Positions 18,064 to 25,842 of a stretch of 64,000 nucleotides of DNA are shown here, piece by piece. This stretch comes from Bacillota bacterium (GTDB lineage Bacteria > Bacillota > Clostridia > Acetivibrionales > DTU013), in assembly GCA_023412915.1 (NCBI GenBank), contig JAEZRE010000013.1, positions 62,001-126,000 of the forward strand. The letters run 5' to 3'. The notes beneath the pieces were generated by a model. The model was not told where the DNA came from, did not search any database, and saw only the letters and a program-made list of their open reading frames with translations. Positions within the stretch are counted from its first letter, which is position 1. The number at the start of each line of letters is the position of its first letter. Both the position numbers and the translations under genes were made by a program.

Positions 18064-18779
18064 ACGATAAAATAAACCTTACAAACGATATAAGCGAGCC
18101 GGTTGAAGAAGCTTTAAGAACCCTGAGAACAAACATCCAGTTTTGCAGCGCGGAAAAACAGTTAAAGACGATCTGCGTTACAAGCTGTATCCCTCACGAG
18201 GGCAAGACTAAGACTACCATCAATGTTTCTATTTCCATCGCGAGCGCCAACAAAAAGGTCGTGTACATCGACGCGGATATAAGGAAGCCGAGACAGTATA
18301 AGAAAATTGCGTCGAGATACAATGCCGGCCTGTCCAATTACCTTTCCGGTATGGCCGAGCTTGACGACGTTATTAGTGAAACAAACATAGAAAACCTGCA
18401 TATGATAGTTTGCGGTCCCAAGCCGCCAAACCCCGCGGAGCTGCTTGGTACACCCAGGTTTATTGAACTGTTGGATAAGCTGAAGGAAAGATATGACTAC
18501 GTAATCATAGATACGCCTCCTCTGGGCTCCATGATCGATGCGGCGATTATTGCGGCCGCGGCTGACGGAACCATCATGCTTGTCAAATACAACACGATAG
18601 ATTACAGAAAAGCCCTTAAAGTTAAGGAGCAGCTGGAAAAAGCCAATGCAAGGATCATTGGCGTGGTATTGAACAAGATACCTAAAAAGGAATTTGGAGA
18701 TTACTATTACTACGACTACAATTACCATTACAGGAAGAGCTCGAAGAAGTACGGAAATTCAAAAGACATCGCTCATTGA
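18060..18779 (+). CDS. Bacterial tyrosine kinase of the CpsD/YwqD type
   Basis: 239 residues. BY-kinase features: EALRTLRTNIQF at the N-terminus, a Walker A in IPHEGKTKTTIN (Lys49, Thr50), Walker A-prime VVYIDADIRKP and Walker B YVIIDTPPLG. The Walker A is slightly deviant: His46 replaces the usual Gly and Lys51 the usual Thr. The C-terminal tail carries eight tyrosines between 215 and 231, with DYYYYDYNYHY, the autophosphorylation cluster. Cycles of phosphorylation by this kinase and dephosphorylation by the next gene's product regulate polymer assembly. It works at the membrane with the preceding Wzz-like protein. Confidence 0.9.
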   Translation: MNDKINLTNDISEPVEEALRTLRTNIQFCSAEKQLKTICVTSCIPHEGKTKTTINVSISIASANKKVVYIDADIRKPRQYKKIASRYNAGLSNYLSGMAELDDVISETNIENLHMIVCGPKPPNPAELLGTPRFIELLDKLKERYDYVIIDTPPLGSMIDAAIIAAAADGTIMLVKYNTIDYRKALKVKEQLEKANARIIGVVLNKIPKKEFGDYYYYDYNYHYRKSSKKYGNSKDIAH

Positions 18780-18792
18780 GAAAGGACAGGAT

Positions 18793-19509
18793 ATGATCGA
18801 CATTCATAGTCATATCATACCCGGCGTCGATGATGGAGCGCAGACGACGGAACTGGCCATAGAGATTCTGAAGGAAGCGAAAAAGGCGGGCTTAAAGACG
18901 ATCATTGCCACTCCGCATTATTCAGAAGAGCTTCACAGAGACGGCACAATCGATAGAAATTTCGAAATTATACGCGAAGAAGCTTTACGCCTTGATATTG
19001 CTCTTTTTAAGGGCTATGAAATAAAAATAAGGCACTATACCGCCCAGATGCCGGAGGATTATTCAGGGCTTACTCTGGGTGATTCCAGGTATCTGCTGCT
19101 CGAATTGCCGCGTGACAGGGTGCCTTCTTATACGCTGGAGCTATTATATAATCTGCAGCTGAAGAGCTTCATACCGATAATCGCACATCCCGAGAGATGC
19201 CGCCGGCTGGCGGTGAATAAGCAGTTGTTTGCAGAAATGACCGATATGGGCTGCCTACTTCAGGTTGACGCCGCGAGTATCATAGGGGCGAACGGGCGGG
19301 GGGTAAAAAGGTTCGCCAAAAAGATCATAACCTCGGGCAAGGCTGCGTTTGTTGCTTCAGACGCGCATGATCCCGCCGGCTATTCGAACTGGTATGTTAA
19401 AGCACGTAAAAAGGTCCAAAAATGGATCGGCACGCAAAAAGCGGACGAATTATTCATACATAACGCGGAAGAGCTGCTCCTGCCAAGTGCCAGGGCTTCT
19501 ACTCGCTGA
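18793..19509 (+). CDS. PHP-type tyrosine-protein phosphatase (CpsB/YwqE)
   Basis: 238 residues from the ATG at 18793, which has AAAGGACAGG just upstream; an in-frame ATG at 18694 would add a Thr/Ile-rich shadow of the kinase tail. Metal-binding motifs of the PHP fold are all visible: DIHSHIIPGVDDG at the start, ATPHYS, the Glu in KGYEI, AHPERCRR and ASDAHD. It removes phosphate from the tyrosine cluster of the CpsD kinase. The 3' end overlaps the convergent ABC exporter gene by 11 bases, which is unusual and leaves no room for a terminator between them. Confidence 0.92.
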   Translation: MIDIHSHIIPGVDDGAQTTELAIEILKEAKKAGLKTIIATPHYSEELHRDGTIDRNFEIIREEALRLDIALFKGYEIKIRHYTAQMPEDYSGLTLGDSRYLLLELPRDRVPSYTLELLYNLQLKSFIPIIAHPERCRRLAVNKQLFAEMTDMGCLLQVDAASIIGANGRGVKRFAKKIITSGKAAFVASDAHDPAGYSNWYVKARKKVQKWIGTQKADELFIHNAEELLLPSARASTR

Positions 19510-21160
19510 TGCTGCCGTTCTCGATCTTGAGTATCCGGCTGCAGAAATCGAGAGCCGCTTTGCGGTGAGTTATTATAATGCATGTGGGTAGAGGCTTGAT
19601 GGACGCTATCGATCTTAACACTTCCAATTCAGTTTCCGAATCCAGCGCCGAGGTTGCCTCATCCAGGATTAGCACCGGCTTTTTGCTTATCAGCGCACGT
19701 GCTATCGCGATCCTCTGTGCCTGACCCTCCGACAATCCATAGCCGTTTTCTCCCAGAACGGTATCGGCCTTATCAGGCAAGCTGTCTATAAAATCCCATA
19801 TGCATGCAGTTTTAAGGGCGTTGACCATTTCGTCGGAGCCTGCTTCCTTGTTGCCGATCATTACATTTTCAGCTATGGTTCCCGAAAACAGGGTATTGCC
19901 CTGTGGAACGTAGGAGGCAAGCGAACGTGTGACCATGTCGGCTTCGATTTTCTCGTGTGTATCAGGATTATAGAAATACAATGTGCCTTTGGAGGGCCTC
20001 AACAGTGATAACAGCAATCTTATGAAGGTGGTTTTGCCTTCTCCGGACGCGCCTATCACTGCTGTGAATTCCCCGGGCTTTATATCAAAGCTTGCATTTT
20101 TCAGTATAAAGGTCTCCTCGTCATATTTGAAATCCAACCCGTCTGCATGGATTCCGGCGGAGCTCCAACGGAGCTTTTCTTCGGTAAAGTTTTCCTCCTC
20201 GAGATCATAAAGCTTTATAAGCCTTCCTGCGGATGCGTACATGACGATGATTTGCGGCACGGAATAAGCAAGCCCTATGAAGGGCCCCTGTATCTGTCCC
20301 ACCAGTTGGAGATAAACCGTTATGGTTCCAAAGGTGACTTTGCCGTTTGCCAGCTGTACGGACCCCCATAATACGGCAAGCAGGAATCCGAGCCAGTAAC
20401 CCAGCGCCAGTATTGCCGAAGCTACCGCGTTGATCCTGCTTCTCTTTAGAACCCAGCCAAGCTTTTGCTTTTGAAAACCTGATAGTACGAAGCTGTTTTC
20501 GCTTTCCATATTGAAAGCTTTAACTATAGGCATGTTTTTTAAGCATTCCTGGATGAAGCCTCTTATTTTACTTTCGGTCTCCTGGATCCTAAGGTGGTAT
20601 TCGGAGAGGCTTTTGCTGAAAAGTCTTGTGAATATGATGGATACTGGCCCCAATATAAAAGCAAAAAGGGCGAGTAGGGGATCGAACGCCAACAAAACCG
20701 CGATCGAAGCGCACAGCGAAAAAAACAGGGAAATCATACCCGGAATGACAGAGGTGACGCCATTCACTACAGTATCGATATCACTCGTCATGCGTGTCAG
20801 CAAATCTCCGCTGTGATATTTGGCAAAATCAAGCCATTGGGACTTTGAAAGCTTTTCGAAAAGCTTCTGCCTCAACAGGTTTGACAAAGAGACCGAAATC
20901 TTTGAGGAATAAACTGTCATTGCAGACTCAAGTATGGTTTGTAACAGAACTATCCCTATAATGGTAATACCCGATTGTATCAGCAGATCGATATTGCCAT
21001 ACTGTGCCGAATCGAAAAGCTTTTTTGATTCCAGGGCAACAAAAACTGCTGTCAGCGAAGAGATCACACTAAATATGATCAATAGCAGAAGAGGCATGAA
21101 GGAGGACTTTGACTGACTTCCTATCCACCTTGTGTATTTGACGAACTTTTTGAAAATAAT
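19499..21160 (-). CDS. ABC exporter (fused membrane + ATPase) of the modified-peptide operon, possible AUU start
   Basis: About 553 residues: six membrane segments followed by an ATPase with Walker A GASGEGKTTFIRLL, signature LSEGQAQRIA, Walker B VLILDEATSALDS and the His switch IIITHRKAA. No C39 peptidase domain, so leader removal needs another enzyme. The first canonical start, ATG at 21097, has no Shine-Dalgarno and cuts into the first membrane helix. The frame is open upstream to an ATT at 21160, two bases past the previous stop, with AGGGAAGG in place; those 21 residues (IIFKKFVKYTRWIGSQ...) match the usual N-terminal amphipathic start of such exporters. I therefore extend to 21160. It should export the peptide from the 22503-22706 gene. 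Confidence 0.85.
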   Translation of the reverse strand: MIFKKFVKYTRWIGSQSKSSFMPLLLLIIFSVISSLTAVFVALESKKLFDSAQYGNIDLLIQSGITIIGIVLLQTILESAMTVYSSKISVSLSNLLRQKLFEKLSKSQWLDFAKYHSGDLLTRMTSDIDTVVNGVTSVIPGMISLFFSLCASIAVLLAFDPLLALFAFILGPVSIIFTRLFSKSLSEYHLRIQETESKIRGFIQECLKNMPIVKAFNMESENSFVLSGFQKQKLGWVLKRSRINAVASAILALGYWLGFLLAVLWGSVQLANGKVTFGTITVYLQLVGQIQGPFIGLAYSVPQIIVMYASAGRLIKLYDLEEENFTEEKLRWSSAGIHADGLDFKYDEETFILKNASFDIKPGEFTAVIGASGEGKTTFIRLLLSLLRPSKGTLYFYNPDTHEKIEADMVTRSLASYVPQGNTLFSGTIAENVMIGNKEAGSDEMVNALKTACIWDFIDSLPDKADTVLGENGYGLSEGQAQRIAIARALISKKPVLILDEATSALDSETELEVLRSIASIKPLPTCIIITHRKAALDFCSRILKIENGSISE

Positions 21161-21161
21161 A

Positions 21162-21638
21162 TCACCTTCCCTGTGTTGCCCTATACAGCTTTTTCAGGAG
21201 TCTGTAAGGCTTGGACAGAATAAATCTTGCGGGCAACCGAAGCCACCATATCAAAGAAAGCGTTTGCCAAAGCAGGTTTGAAGGGGATACGGAATTGTTG
21301 CCTCTCCAGACATTGGTTACAACGGCAACCAATTGTTCCGGGAGCAGCGGGCCTTCCGTCCAGAGCTGGGCGTCTCCCGCAATATAAAAACAAGCCTTCA
21401 TTTTTCGTATGAGCCGGTGAAGAATGTATTGCCCGTTTTCACGCTTTATTAAAATTATTTGTCCGAAATGCAGCTCCTCGAAAGCAGCGGCGGATAATTC
21501 CACACTGTCGGTATTTTCCCTGAGAAACGGCATCATACTGTCTCCGGTCACAGTCAGTCGGACTTTCCGGTTGTTATGCAAAAGCTCGCTGATTGCCGGG
21601 AACAGTTCGGCAGATTTTATGCTTATTACCTTATGCAT
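21162..21638 (-). CDS. S24/S26-type peptidase (signal-peptidase-like) of the modified-peptide operon
   Basis: 158 residues. The segment VTGDSMMPFLRENDSV-like (TGDSMMPFL, Ser34) and the later GQIILIKRENGQYILHRL (Lys65) fit the Ser/Lys dyad of S24/S26 peptidases such as SipW-like signal peptidases. Unlike a true signal peptidase I it has no clear N-terminal membrane anchor, and the C-terminus is basic with a weak hydrophobic patch (LWQTLSLIWWLRL), which may sit on the membrane. Its start overlaps the end of the kinase-like gene by 13 bases. In a modified-peptide setting it is the best candidate for leader removal. Role inferred from context. Confidence 0.72.
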   Translation of the reverse strand: MHKVISIKSAELFPAISELLHNNRKVRLTVTGDSMMPFLRENTDSVELSAAAFEELHFGQIILIKRENGQYILHRLIRKMKACFYIAGDAQLWTEGPLLPEQLVAVVTNVWRGNNSVSPSNLLWQTLSLIWWLRLPARFILSKPYRLLKKLYRATQGR

Positions 21639-22468
21639 TTCCGTACCAGCTCCGTTGCTTCACGATTAGGCTTGCATTTTAGCAGATATTTCGGTACCAT
21701 TTCAATTACTTTCTCTACGTTTTCTAGAACAGCATCCATAAGTGACGGGTTCTGGTAGGGCAAAAAAATCCTGGGGAGCAGAAGGGGAGTGGCCTCCGCT
21801 TTTTTCAATTCCCTTATAGAATTCTCATTTGCCTGTTCCAGAAACACGATCATCGACAGGGGTGAACTTAAAGGCGCCGCCTTGTTTTTAGCCCCGCTCC
21901 AGGGAGTACCGTAAATAGAAGCGCTATCGTTCTCCAATTTGATTATCGGACAGTCGTCGTTTAAAATTACCGCTTTGTAATATTTTTTCCACATGGCCGT
22001 ATGCGTCGATTTCCCCGTACCTGAAGGAGCAGTAAAGGCGATTCCCTTGCCTCCGTAGGATAGGGAGGACGCATGGAGCACAAAACCACCGTGGCTTATA
22101 ATTTTGTTACTGATAATATAGTTACCCAGAAAATAACAGAATGCTTTTTCGGCATTTGTTTTTTCAGGGTAGAGTATCGTTATATCCGACCAGCCGGATC
22201 GGGCTTCGATGACATATTCCGTTCTTCCGGTCTCCTTGAGGAAAACATAAGTTACAGTCACTTCGTTCGTATTTTCAACATACCATGATATTCCGTCATT
22301 TTCAAGCGCAGAATATTTCGGGGCAGCAAAAGAACCGGAGGCTCGAAACTTTATTTCGATGTCCGGTTTTTCGTTGAAACTCGATTCAAAAGCTTTAAGT
22401 CTTTTGAATCTGCCGGTGTTTTTATGTATGATCCCGATTTTAAGGCCTGCAATTTCATACTGCAGCAT
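21626..22468 (-). CDS. HPr-kinase-like protein of the modified-peptide operon
   Basis: 280 residues. A P-loop typical of HprK relatives is visible, TAPSGTGKSTHTAMW (Lys153, Ser154), preceded by LHASSL and followed by LNDDCPIIK (Asp171-172), the acidic pair expected after the P-loop. The true HPr kinase N-terminal domain is absent, so this is a relative, not the catabolite regulator. Such proteins occur in lasso-peptide and other RiPP clusters, where some phosphorylate the precursor. GGAGG lies about 13 bases before the ATG. It would act in the cytosol on the precursor or on a partner of it; the target is not known. Confidence 0.75.
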   Translation of the reverse strand: MLQYEIAGLKIGIIHKNTGRFKRLKAFESSFNEKPDIEIKFRASGSFAAPKYSALENDGISWYVENTNEVTVTYVFLKETGRTEYVIEARSGWSDITILYPEKTNAEKAFCYFLGNYIISNKIISHGGFVLHASSLSYGGKGIAFTAPSGTGKSTHTAMWKKYYKAVILNDDCPIIKLENDSASIYGTPWSGAKNKAAPLSSPLSMIVFLEQANENSIRELKKAEATPLLLPRIFLPYQNPSLMDAVLENVEKVIEMVPKYLLKCKPNREATELVRKCIR

Positions 22469-22502
22469 TTATCTTCAGTACCTCCGGAAGCTCAGGGTGA
22501 TA

Positions 22503-22706
22503 TTATCTGCAGAGCCAGAGGATGATAAACTTGGGTTTGCAACTATTTTTTCCATAAGGATAGGAATAATTGCAAAGAAGATAACCAAAAGCCTTACCTG
22601 GATGGCCCCCTGTGCAGCAGCCGGTGCTTCCGCCTGATTCACAAGCCAACCTTTCTTCCGGTTTCAGTTCGATAAACTCGATATTAGGTTTGGTATACGC
22701 TTTCAT
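22503..22706 (-). CDS. Putative RiPP precursor peptide, 67 residues, six cysteines
   Basis: A small gene with a very strong ribosome site (AAGGGAGG, seven bases before the ATG) placed directly after the radical SAM gene. The N-terminal 21 residues (MKAYTKPNIEFIELKPEERL plus Ala) are charged and leader-like; the rest is a Gly/Cys/Tyr-rich core with Cys at 22, 30, 31, 45, 56 and 66, a GGSTGCCTGGHPG stretch and an aromatic NYSYPYG stretch. No membrane segment or signal peptide. The position among a PqqD-like protein, a radical SAM/SPASM enzyme, a peptidase and an exporter makes it the likely substrate of all of them. I cannot place it in a named precursor family. It lacks the features of lasso precursors (conserved Thr before the core, ring-closing Asp/Glu). 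Confidence 0.7.
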   Translation of the reverse strand: MKAYTKPNIEFIELKPEERLACESGGSTGCCTGGHPGKAFGYLLCNYSYPYGKNSCKPKFIILWLCR

Positions 22707-22748
22707 ATATTGACCTCCCTTAGATACATCAGCGTTTAAAACATAACG

Positions 22749-23885
22749 TTACTTCTTTTTTCCCATATCATCGTTTTTATCTGAAAAAGTTTCCTTGAAC
22801 AATTGGGCTACTTTACAAAGGTATTCTGCCGGCTGGTCATAACGGCCTGTTTCGCCTTTCAGCTTTGCCGGACATACCGTACAATGCTCTGCAACTTTGC
22901 ATTTCCTGCATTCCTTGCATACCGGTATGTTGCCGCATCCCTCGTTCAAACTGTGCCAGGCATTCAGGAAACCCGTTTTCAGAGGATATGCTACAGGCTC
23001 TTCCATGGCGCCGCAAGGAACCATTCGACCGTCCCAGGTGATCCAAAAATTACTGCTGCCGGCATTACAACTGAATGCGCTTTGGCTTCTCTCGCGATCA
23101 GGCTCGATGCTGCTTATTTCCTGCGCAAGCTTTCTGCCGCATTCTGTAGGCTCGGATAGTTTTTTACCTTCCAAATAAATTTCAGATAATCTTTTGTTTG
23201 TTTCAAAGATATTTTTGTGGTATTCCACAAATTTTTCGGGAGTGAATCTGCAGGCATTCGCCGCGTGTGATGCGTCTCTCGCGGGATACAGATAATCGAC
23301 GACGCCGAAGGGAATTCCGCGTTTGTACGAAAATTCCGCCATGGCTTCATAATCATCCATGTTTTCGTGTATAATCGTAGTTTTAAGTTCGACGTTTATG
23401 CCTTCCGCAAGAAGCATATCTATTGCATTGACGACCTTGTCATAAGCATCTGCATTTCCGTTGACTCTGCCATAGGTTTCGGCTGAGGCTCCGTATAGTG
23501 TAATTTCCAACACGGTAGGAGGGAGCCTCCCAAGCCATTTTGCTGTCTGGCTGTCTATCAGCGATGCATTGGAAAACAAAGTTACCTTGAAGCCCATTTT
23601 TGCAACGCTTTCGTAAATCTCCCTGAAATCCCTGCGCAGAAATATTTCTCCGCCGGTCAATAACAGACTGAGCATTCCGGCGTCCCTGGCTTCTGTTGCA
23701 AGCTTTATCCATTGATCTGCGGTAAGCTCGTCCGCAATCTCACAGTCAATCTTTTTATGAATGTAGCACATCCGGCAGTCGAAATTGCATCTTGCTGTCA
23801 GTTCGAATGTTCCATTGAGGGGTATTTTTTTGATACTGGCCTGCCTGGATAGCTTCTCTATTAAGAGCTCATACGTGGTATACAT
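22749..23885 (-). CDS. Radical SAM/SPASM peptide-modifying enzyme
   Basis: 378 residues. Radical SAM cluster motif CNFDCRMC (Cys33, 37, 40), then LLLTGGEIFLRRDF as the GGE motif. The C-terminal SPASM region starts at FSCNAGSSNFWITWDGRMVPCGAM and ends with CKECRKCKVAEHCTVCPA, enough cysteines for two auxiliary [4Fe-4S] clusters. Such enzymes make thioether, C-C or other crosslinks in ribosomal peptides. It starts within the stop codon of the PqqD-like gene (TAATG), so the recognition protein and enzyme are translated as a pair. The Cys-rich precursor gene follows 42 bases downstream. The type of bond formed cannot be told from sequence. Confidence 0.9.
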   Translation of the reverse strand: MYTTYELLIEKLSRQASIKKIPLNGTFELTARCNFDCRMCYIHKKIDCEIADELTADQWIKLATEARDAGMLSLLLTGGEIFLRRDFREIYESVAKMGFKVTLFSNASLIDSQTAKWLGRLPPTVLEITLYGASAETYGRVNGNADAYDKVVNAIDMLLAEGINVELKTTIIHENMDDYEAMAEFSYKRGIPFGVVDYLYPARDASHAANACRFTPEKFVEYHKNIFETNKRLSEIYLEGKKLSEPTECGRKLAQEISSIEPDRERSQSAFSCNAGSSNFWITWDGRMVPCGAMEEPVAYPLKTGFLNAWHSLNEGCGNIPVCKECRKCKVAEHCTVCPAKLKGETGRYDQPAEYLCKVAQLFKETFSDKNDDMGKKK

Positions 23886-24148
23886 TATTGCAAAAGCCCC
23901 TTCTCCTTCAATTGTCCTACAAACTCCTGAATATCGGCTTTTGCAGTTTCTTCATCTATATCGTATTCCGACAGGAGCCCTGAAACCAATTCGTCCATTT
24001 CGGCTCCTTCAGCCAGTTTATTCCACAGGAATGCACCACTTTCGTTAAGGTTCATTAAACCATTGAACTCAACAACCATTTCAGCAACGGGTACAATGAT
24101 CCAGGAGCCGGCTATTTCACGTAATATCAGATTGTCTTTGACCTTCAT
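23885..24148 (-). CDS. PqqD-like precursor-recognition protein (RRE)
   Basis: 87 residues from the ATG at 24148, which has GCGGAGGGG just upstream; a longer frame to 24217 has no such site and begins with an AT-rich hydrophobic stretch covering the promoter. The segment LNESGAFLWNKLAEGAEMDELV followed by a helical tail ending LKEKGLL is the winged-helix PqqD fold that binds leader peptides and hands them to a radical SAM enzyme. First gene of the operon; its TAA shares a base with the radical SAM start. Confidence 0.88.
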   Translation of the reverse strand: MKVKDNLILREIAGSWIIVPVAEMVVEFNGLMNLNESGAFLWNKLAEGAEMDELVSGLLSEYDIDEETAKADIQEFVGQLKEKGLLQ

Positions 24149-24188
24149 TGCCCCTCCGCTTTGACCTACAAAATACAATAATGATAAA

Positions 24189-24217
24189 ATTATATAATAT
24201 TTTTCCATAAATAGCAA
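24189..24217 (-). promoter_or_regulatory. Promoter of the modified-peptide operon
   Basis: On the - strand TTGCTA (24217-24212), a 17-base spacer and a perfect TATAAT (24194-24189), about 40 bases before the PqqD-like start codon. Spacing and position are ideal for the housekeeping sigma factor. Confidence 0.7.
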
Positions 24218-24302
24218 TTAGAAAATACAAAAATATATTAACTTAAGCTATTTGGCTGTATATTACAGGAAAAGACTGAAATAAAGACTTTGAAGGAACT
24301 TC

Positions 24303-24330
24303 TTGTTTTTATTTCAAAATTTTATATAAT
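24303..24330 (+). promoter_or_regulatory. Candidate promoter of galE
   Basis: TTGTTT (24303-24308), 16 bases, TATAAT (24325-24330), about 70 bases before galE. It is divergent from the modified-peptide promoter; the ~85 bases between the two promoters show no obvious operator. Confidence 0.55.
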
Positions 24331-24398
24331 GGATTAGTCGACATATTGCTATCTGCAAAAGAATCAGCCGATAATTTTTTACGTGGGAGGAAAAGCTT

Positions 24399-25412
24399 AT
24401 GGCCATACTTGTTACCGGGGGAGCGGGGTATATCGGCAGCCATACCTGCGTACAGCTGCTGGAGGCAGGACATGAGATCGTTATCCTCGACAATTTCTCC
24501 AACAGCAAGCCGGCGGTGATCAAAAGAATAAAGGAAATAACCGGCAGGGATTTCGATACTGTTACAGGCGATATACTGGACAGAAGACTTCTTGATAATA
24601 TCCTCACAGCATACCGCATCGATTCCGTGATACATTTTGCAGGACTGAAATCGGTTAACGAATCGGTGGGAACGCCGCTGAGTTATTTCCATAACAACGT
24701 CTCCGGTTCGATAAATCTATTTGAAGCCATGAAAGAGCACAGCGTGAAGAATATTGTGTTCAGTTCCTCCGCTACGGTTTACGGAACTACGGATAAAATG
24801 CCGATTACCGAGGCTGCTCCGCTGGGCGTTACCAATCCGTATGGGCGCACCAAGCTGATGATAGAGGATATTTTGCGGGATCTGTACATATCGGATAACA
24901 GCTGGAACATAATACTCCTGAGATATTTCAACCCTGTCGGGGCGCATCACAGCGGACTGATAGGCGAGGATCCGAACGGAATCCCCAATAATCTTGTGCC
25001 CTACATTTCCCAGGTTGCAGTTGGAAAGCTGAAGGAGCTTAACGTACGAGGCATGGATTATCCTACCAGGGACGGTACGGGAATAAGAGACTATATCCAT
25101 GTTGTAGATTTGGCGGACGGCCATCTCAAAGCCATCGAGAAACTGGCGAAAAAAACCGGGATTGGTACCTACAACCTCGGAACAGGCAGGGGAACGAGTG
25201 TGCTGGAAATGGTTGCTGCGTTTTCCAAAGCAGCGGGCAGGAAAATCCCATATGTGGTCAGGGATAGAAGACCCGGAGATGTCGCGGAATGTTATTCGGA
25301 TCCTTCCAAGGCCGAGAGGGAGCTGGGCTGGAGGGCTGTCAGGGATATAGACGATATGTGCAGGGATACCTGGAATTGGCAGGTGAAAAATCAGGCAGGT
25401 TATTCTGATTGA
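24399..25412 (+). CDS. galE: UDP-glucose 4-epimerase
   Basis: 337 residues, the normal GalE length. NAD site TGGAGYIGSHTCVQLLEAGH, catalytic Ser/Thr in FSSSATVYG and YGRTK, then RYFNPVGAHHSG and GTGIRDYIHVVDLADGH, which are GalE-specific. It interconverts UDP-glucose and UDP-galactose and could feed the polysaccharide locus. GGGAGGAAAAGCTT precedes the ATG. It stands alone with its own promoter. Confidence 0.95.
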   Translation: MAILVTGGAGYIGSHTCVQLLEAGHEIVILDNFSNSKPAVIKRIKEITGRDFDTVTGDILDRRLLDNILTAYRIDSVIHFAGLKSVNESVGTPLSYFHNNVSGSINLFEAMKEHSVKNIVFSSSATVYGTTDKMPITEAAPLGVTNPYGRTKLMIEDILRDLYISDNSWNIILLRYFNPVGAHHSGLIGEDPNGIPNNLVPYISQVAVGKLKELNVRGMDYPTRDGTGIRDYIHVVDLADGHLKAIEKLAKKTGIGTYNLGTGRGTSVLEMVAAFSKAAGRKIPYVVRDRRPGDVAECYSDPSKAERELGWRAVRDIDDMCRDTWNWQVKNQAGYSD

Positions 25413-25455
25413 CCCTTGGCGTTTATAGATGATTTTTTATTATGGCAGGACTCTA

Positions 25456-25485
25456 TTGACTTTATTTTGAAGTATAATATATAAT
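25456..25485 (+). promoter_or_regulatory. Promoter of rpsU-yqeY
   Basis: TTGACT (25456-25461), 18 bases, TATAAT (25480-25485). A second TATAAT at 25473-25478 overlaps but sits too close to the -35. Confidence 0.65.
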
Positions 25486-25584
25486 ATACTGTGTGCTACA
25501 CATAGCTTGATTCCCACAAGTAGTTGAAGCAATGGACGCAGCTTATTCATGGCACAATTGCTACCATCGGAGGGAGGGAAATAC

Positions 25585-25761
25585 ATGTCTGAAGTTCGGG
25601 TAAAAGAAAATGAGTCTCTCGACAGTGCACTTAAGAGATTTAAACGTCAGTGCGCTAAAGCAGGCGTTCTGGCTGAAGTTAGAAAAAGAGAGCATTATGA
25701 AAAGCCGAGTGTTAGAAGGAAGAAAAAGTCTGAAGCGGCTAGAAAGAGGAAGTTTAAATAA
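25585..25761 (+). CDS. rpsU: Small ribosomal subunit protein bS21
   Basis: 58 residues from the ATG at 25585, which has GGAGGGAGGG upstream; a longer in-frame start at 25549 would place the ribosome site inside the gene. The chain (SEVRVKENESLDSALKRFKR, then RREHYEKPS-like and a C-terminal RRKKKSEAARKRKF) is the standard basic bS21. It binds the 30S platform near the anti-Shine-Dalgarno end of 16S rRNA. yqeY follows closely, a common Firmicute pairing. Confidence 0.95.
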   Translation: MSEVRVKENESLDSALKRFKRQCAKAGVLAEVRKREHYEKPSVRRKKKSEAARKRKFK

Positions 25762-25842
25762 GCTTCCTGCTTGAAGGTCGTTCAGACACGGTTTGAATTC
25801 GGCAAAAGACTCAGTATCGATAAGTCACAGGGAGGCTCACAA

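Noticed and set aside
22503..24148. Lasso peptide cluster
   Set aside because: No cyclase and no B-protein; the precursor lacks a ring-closing acidic residue pattern.
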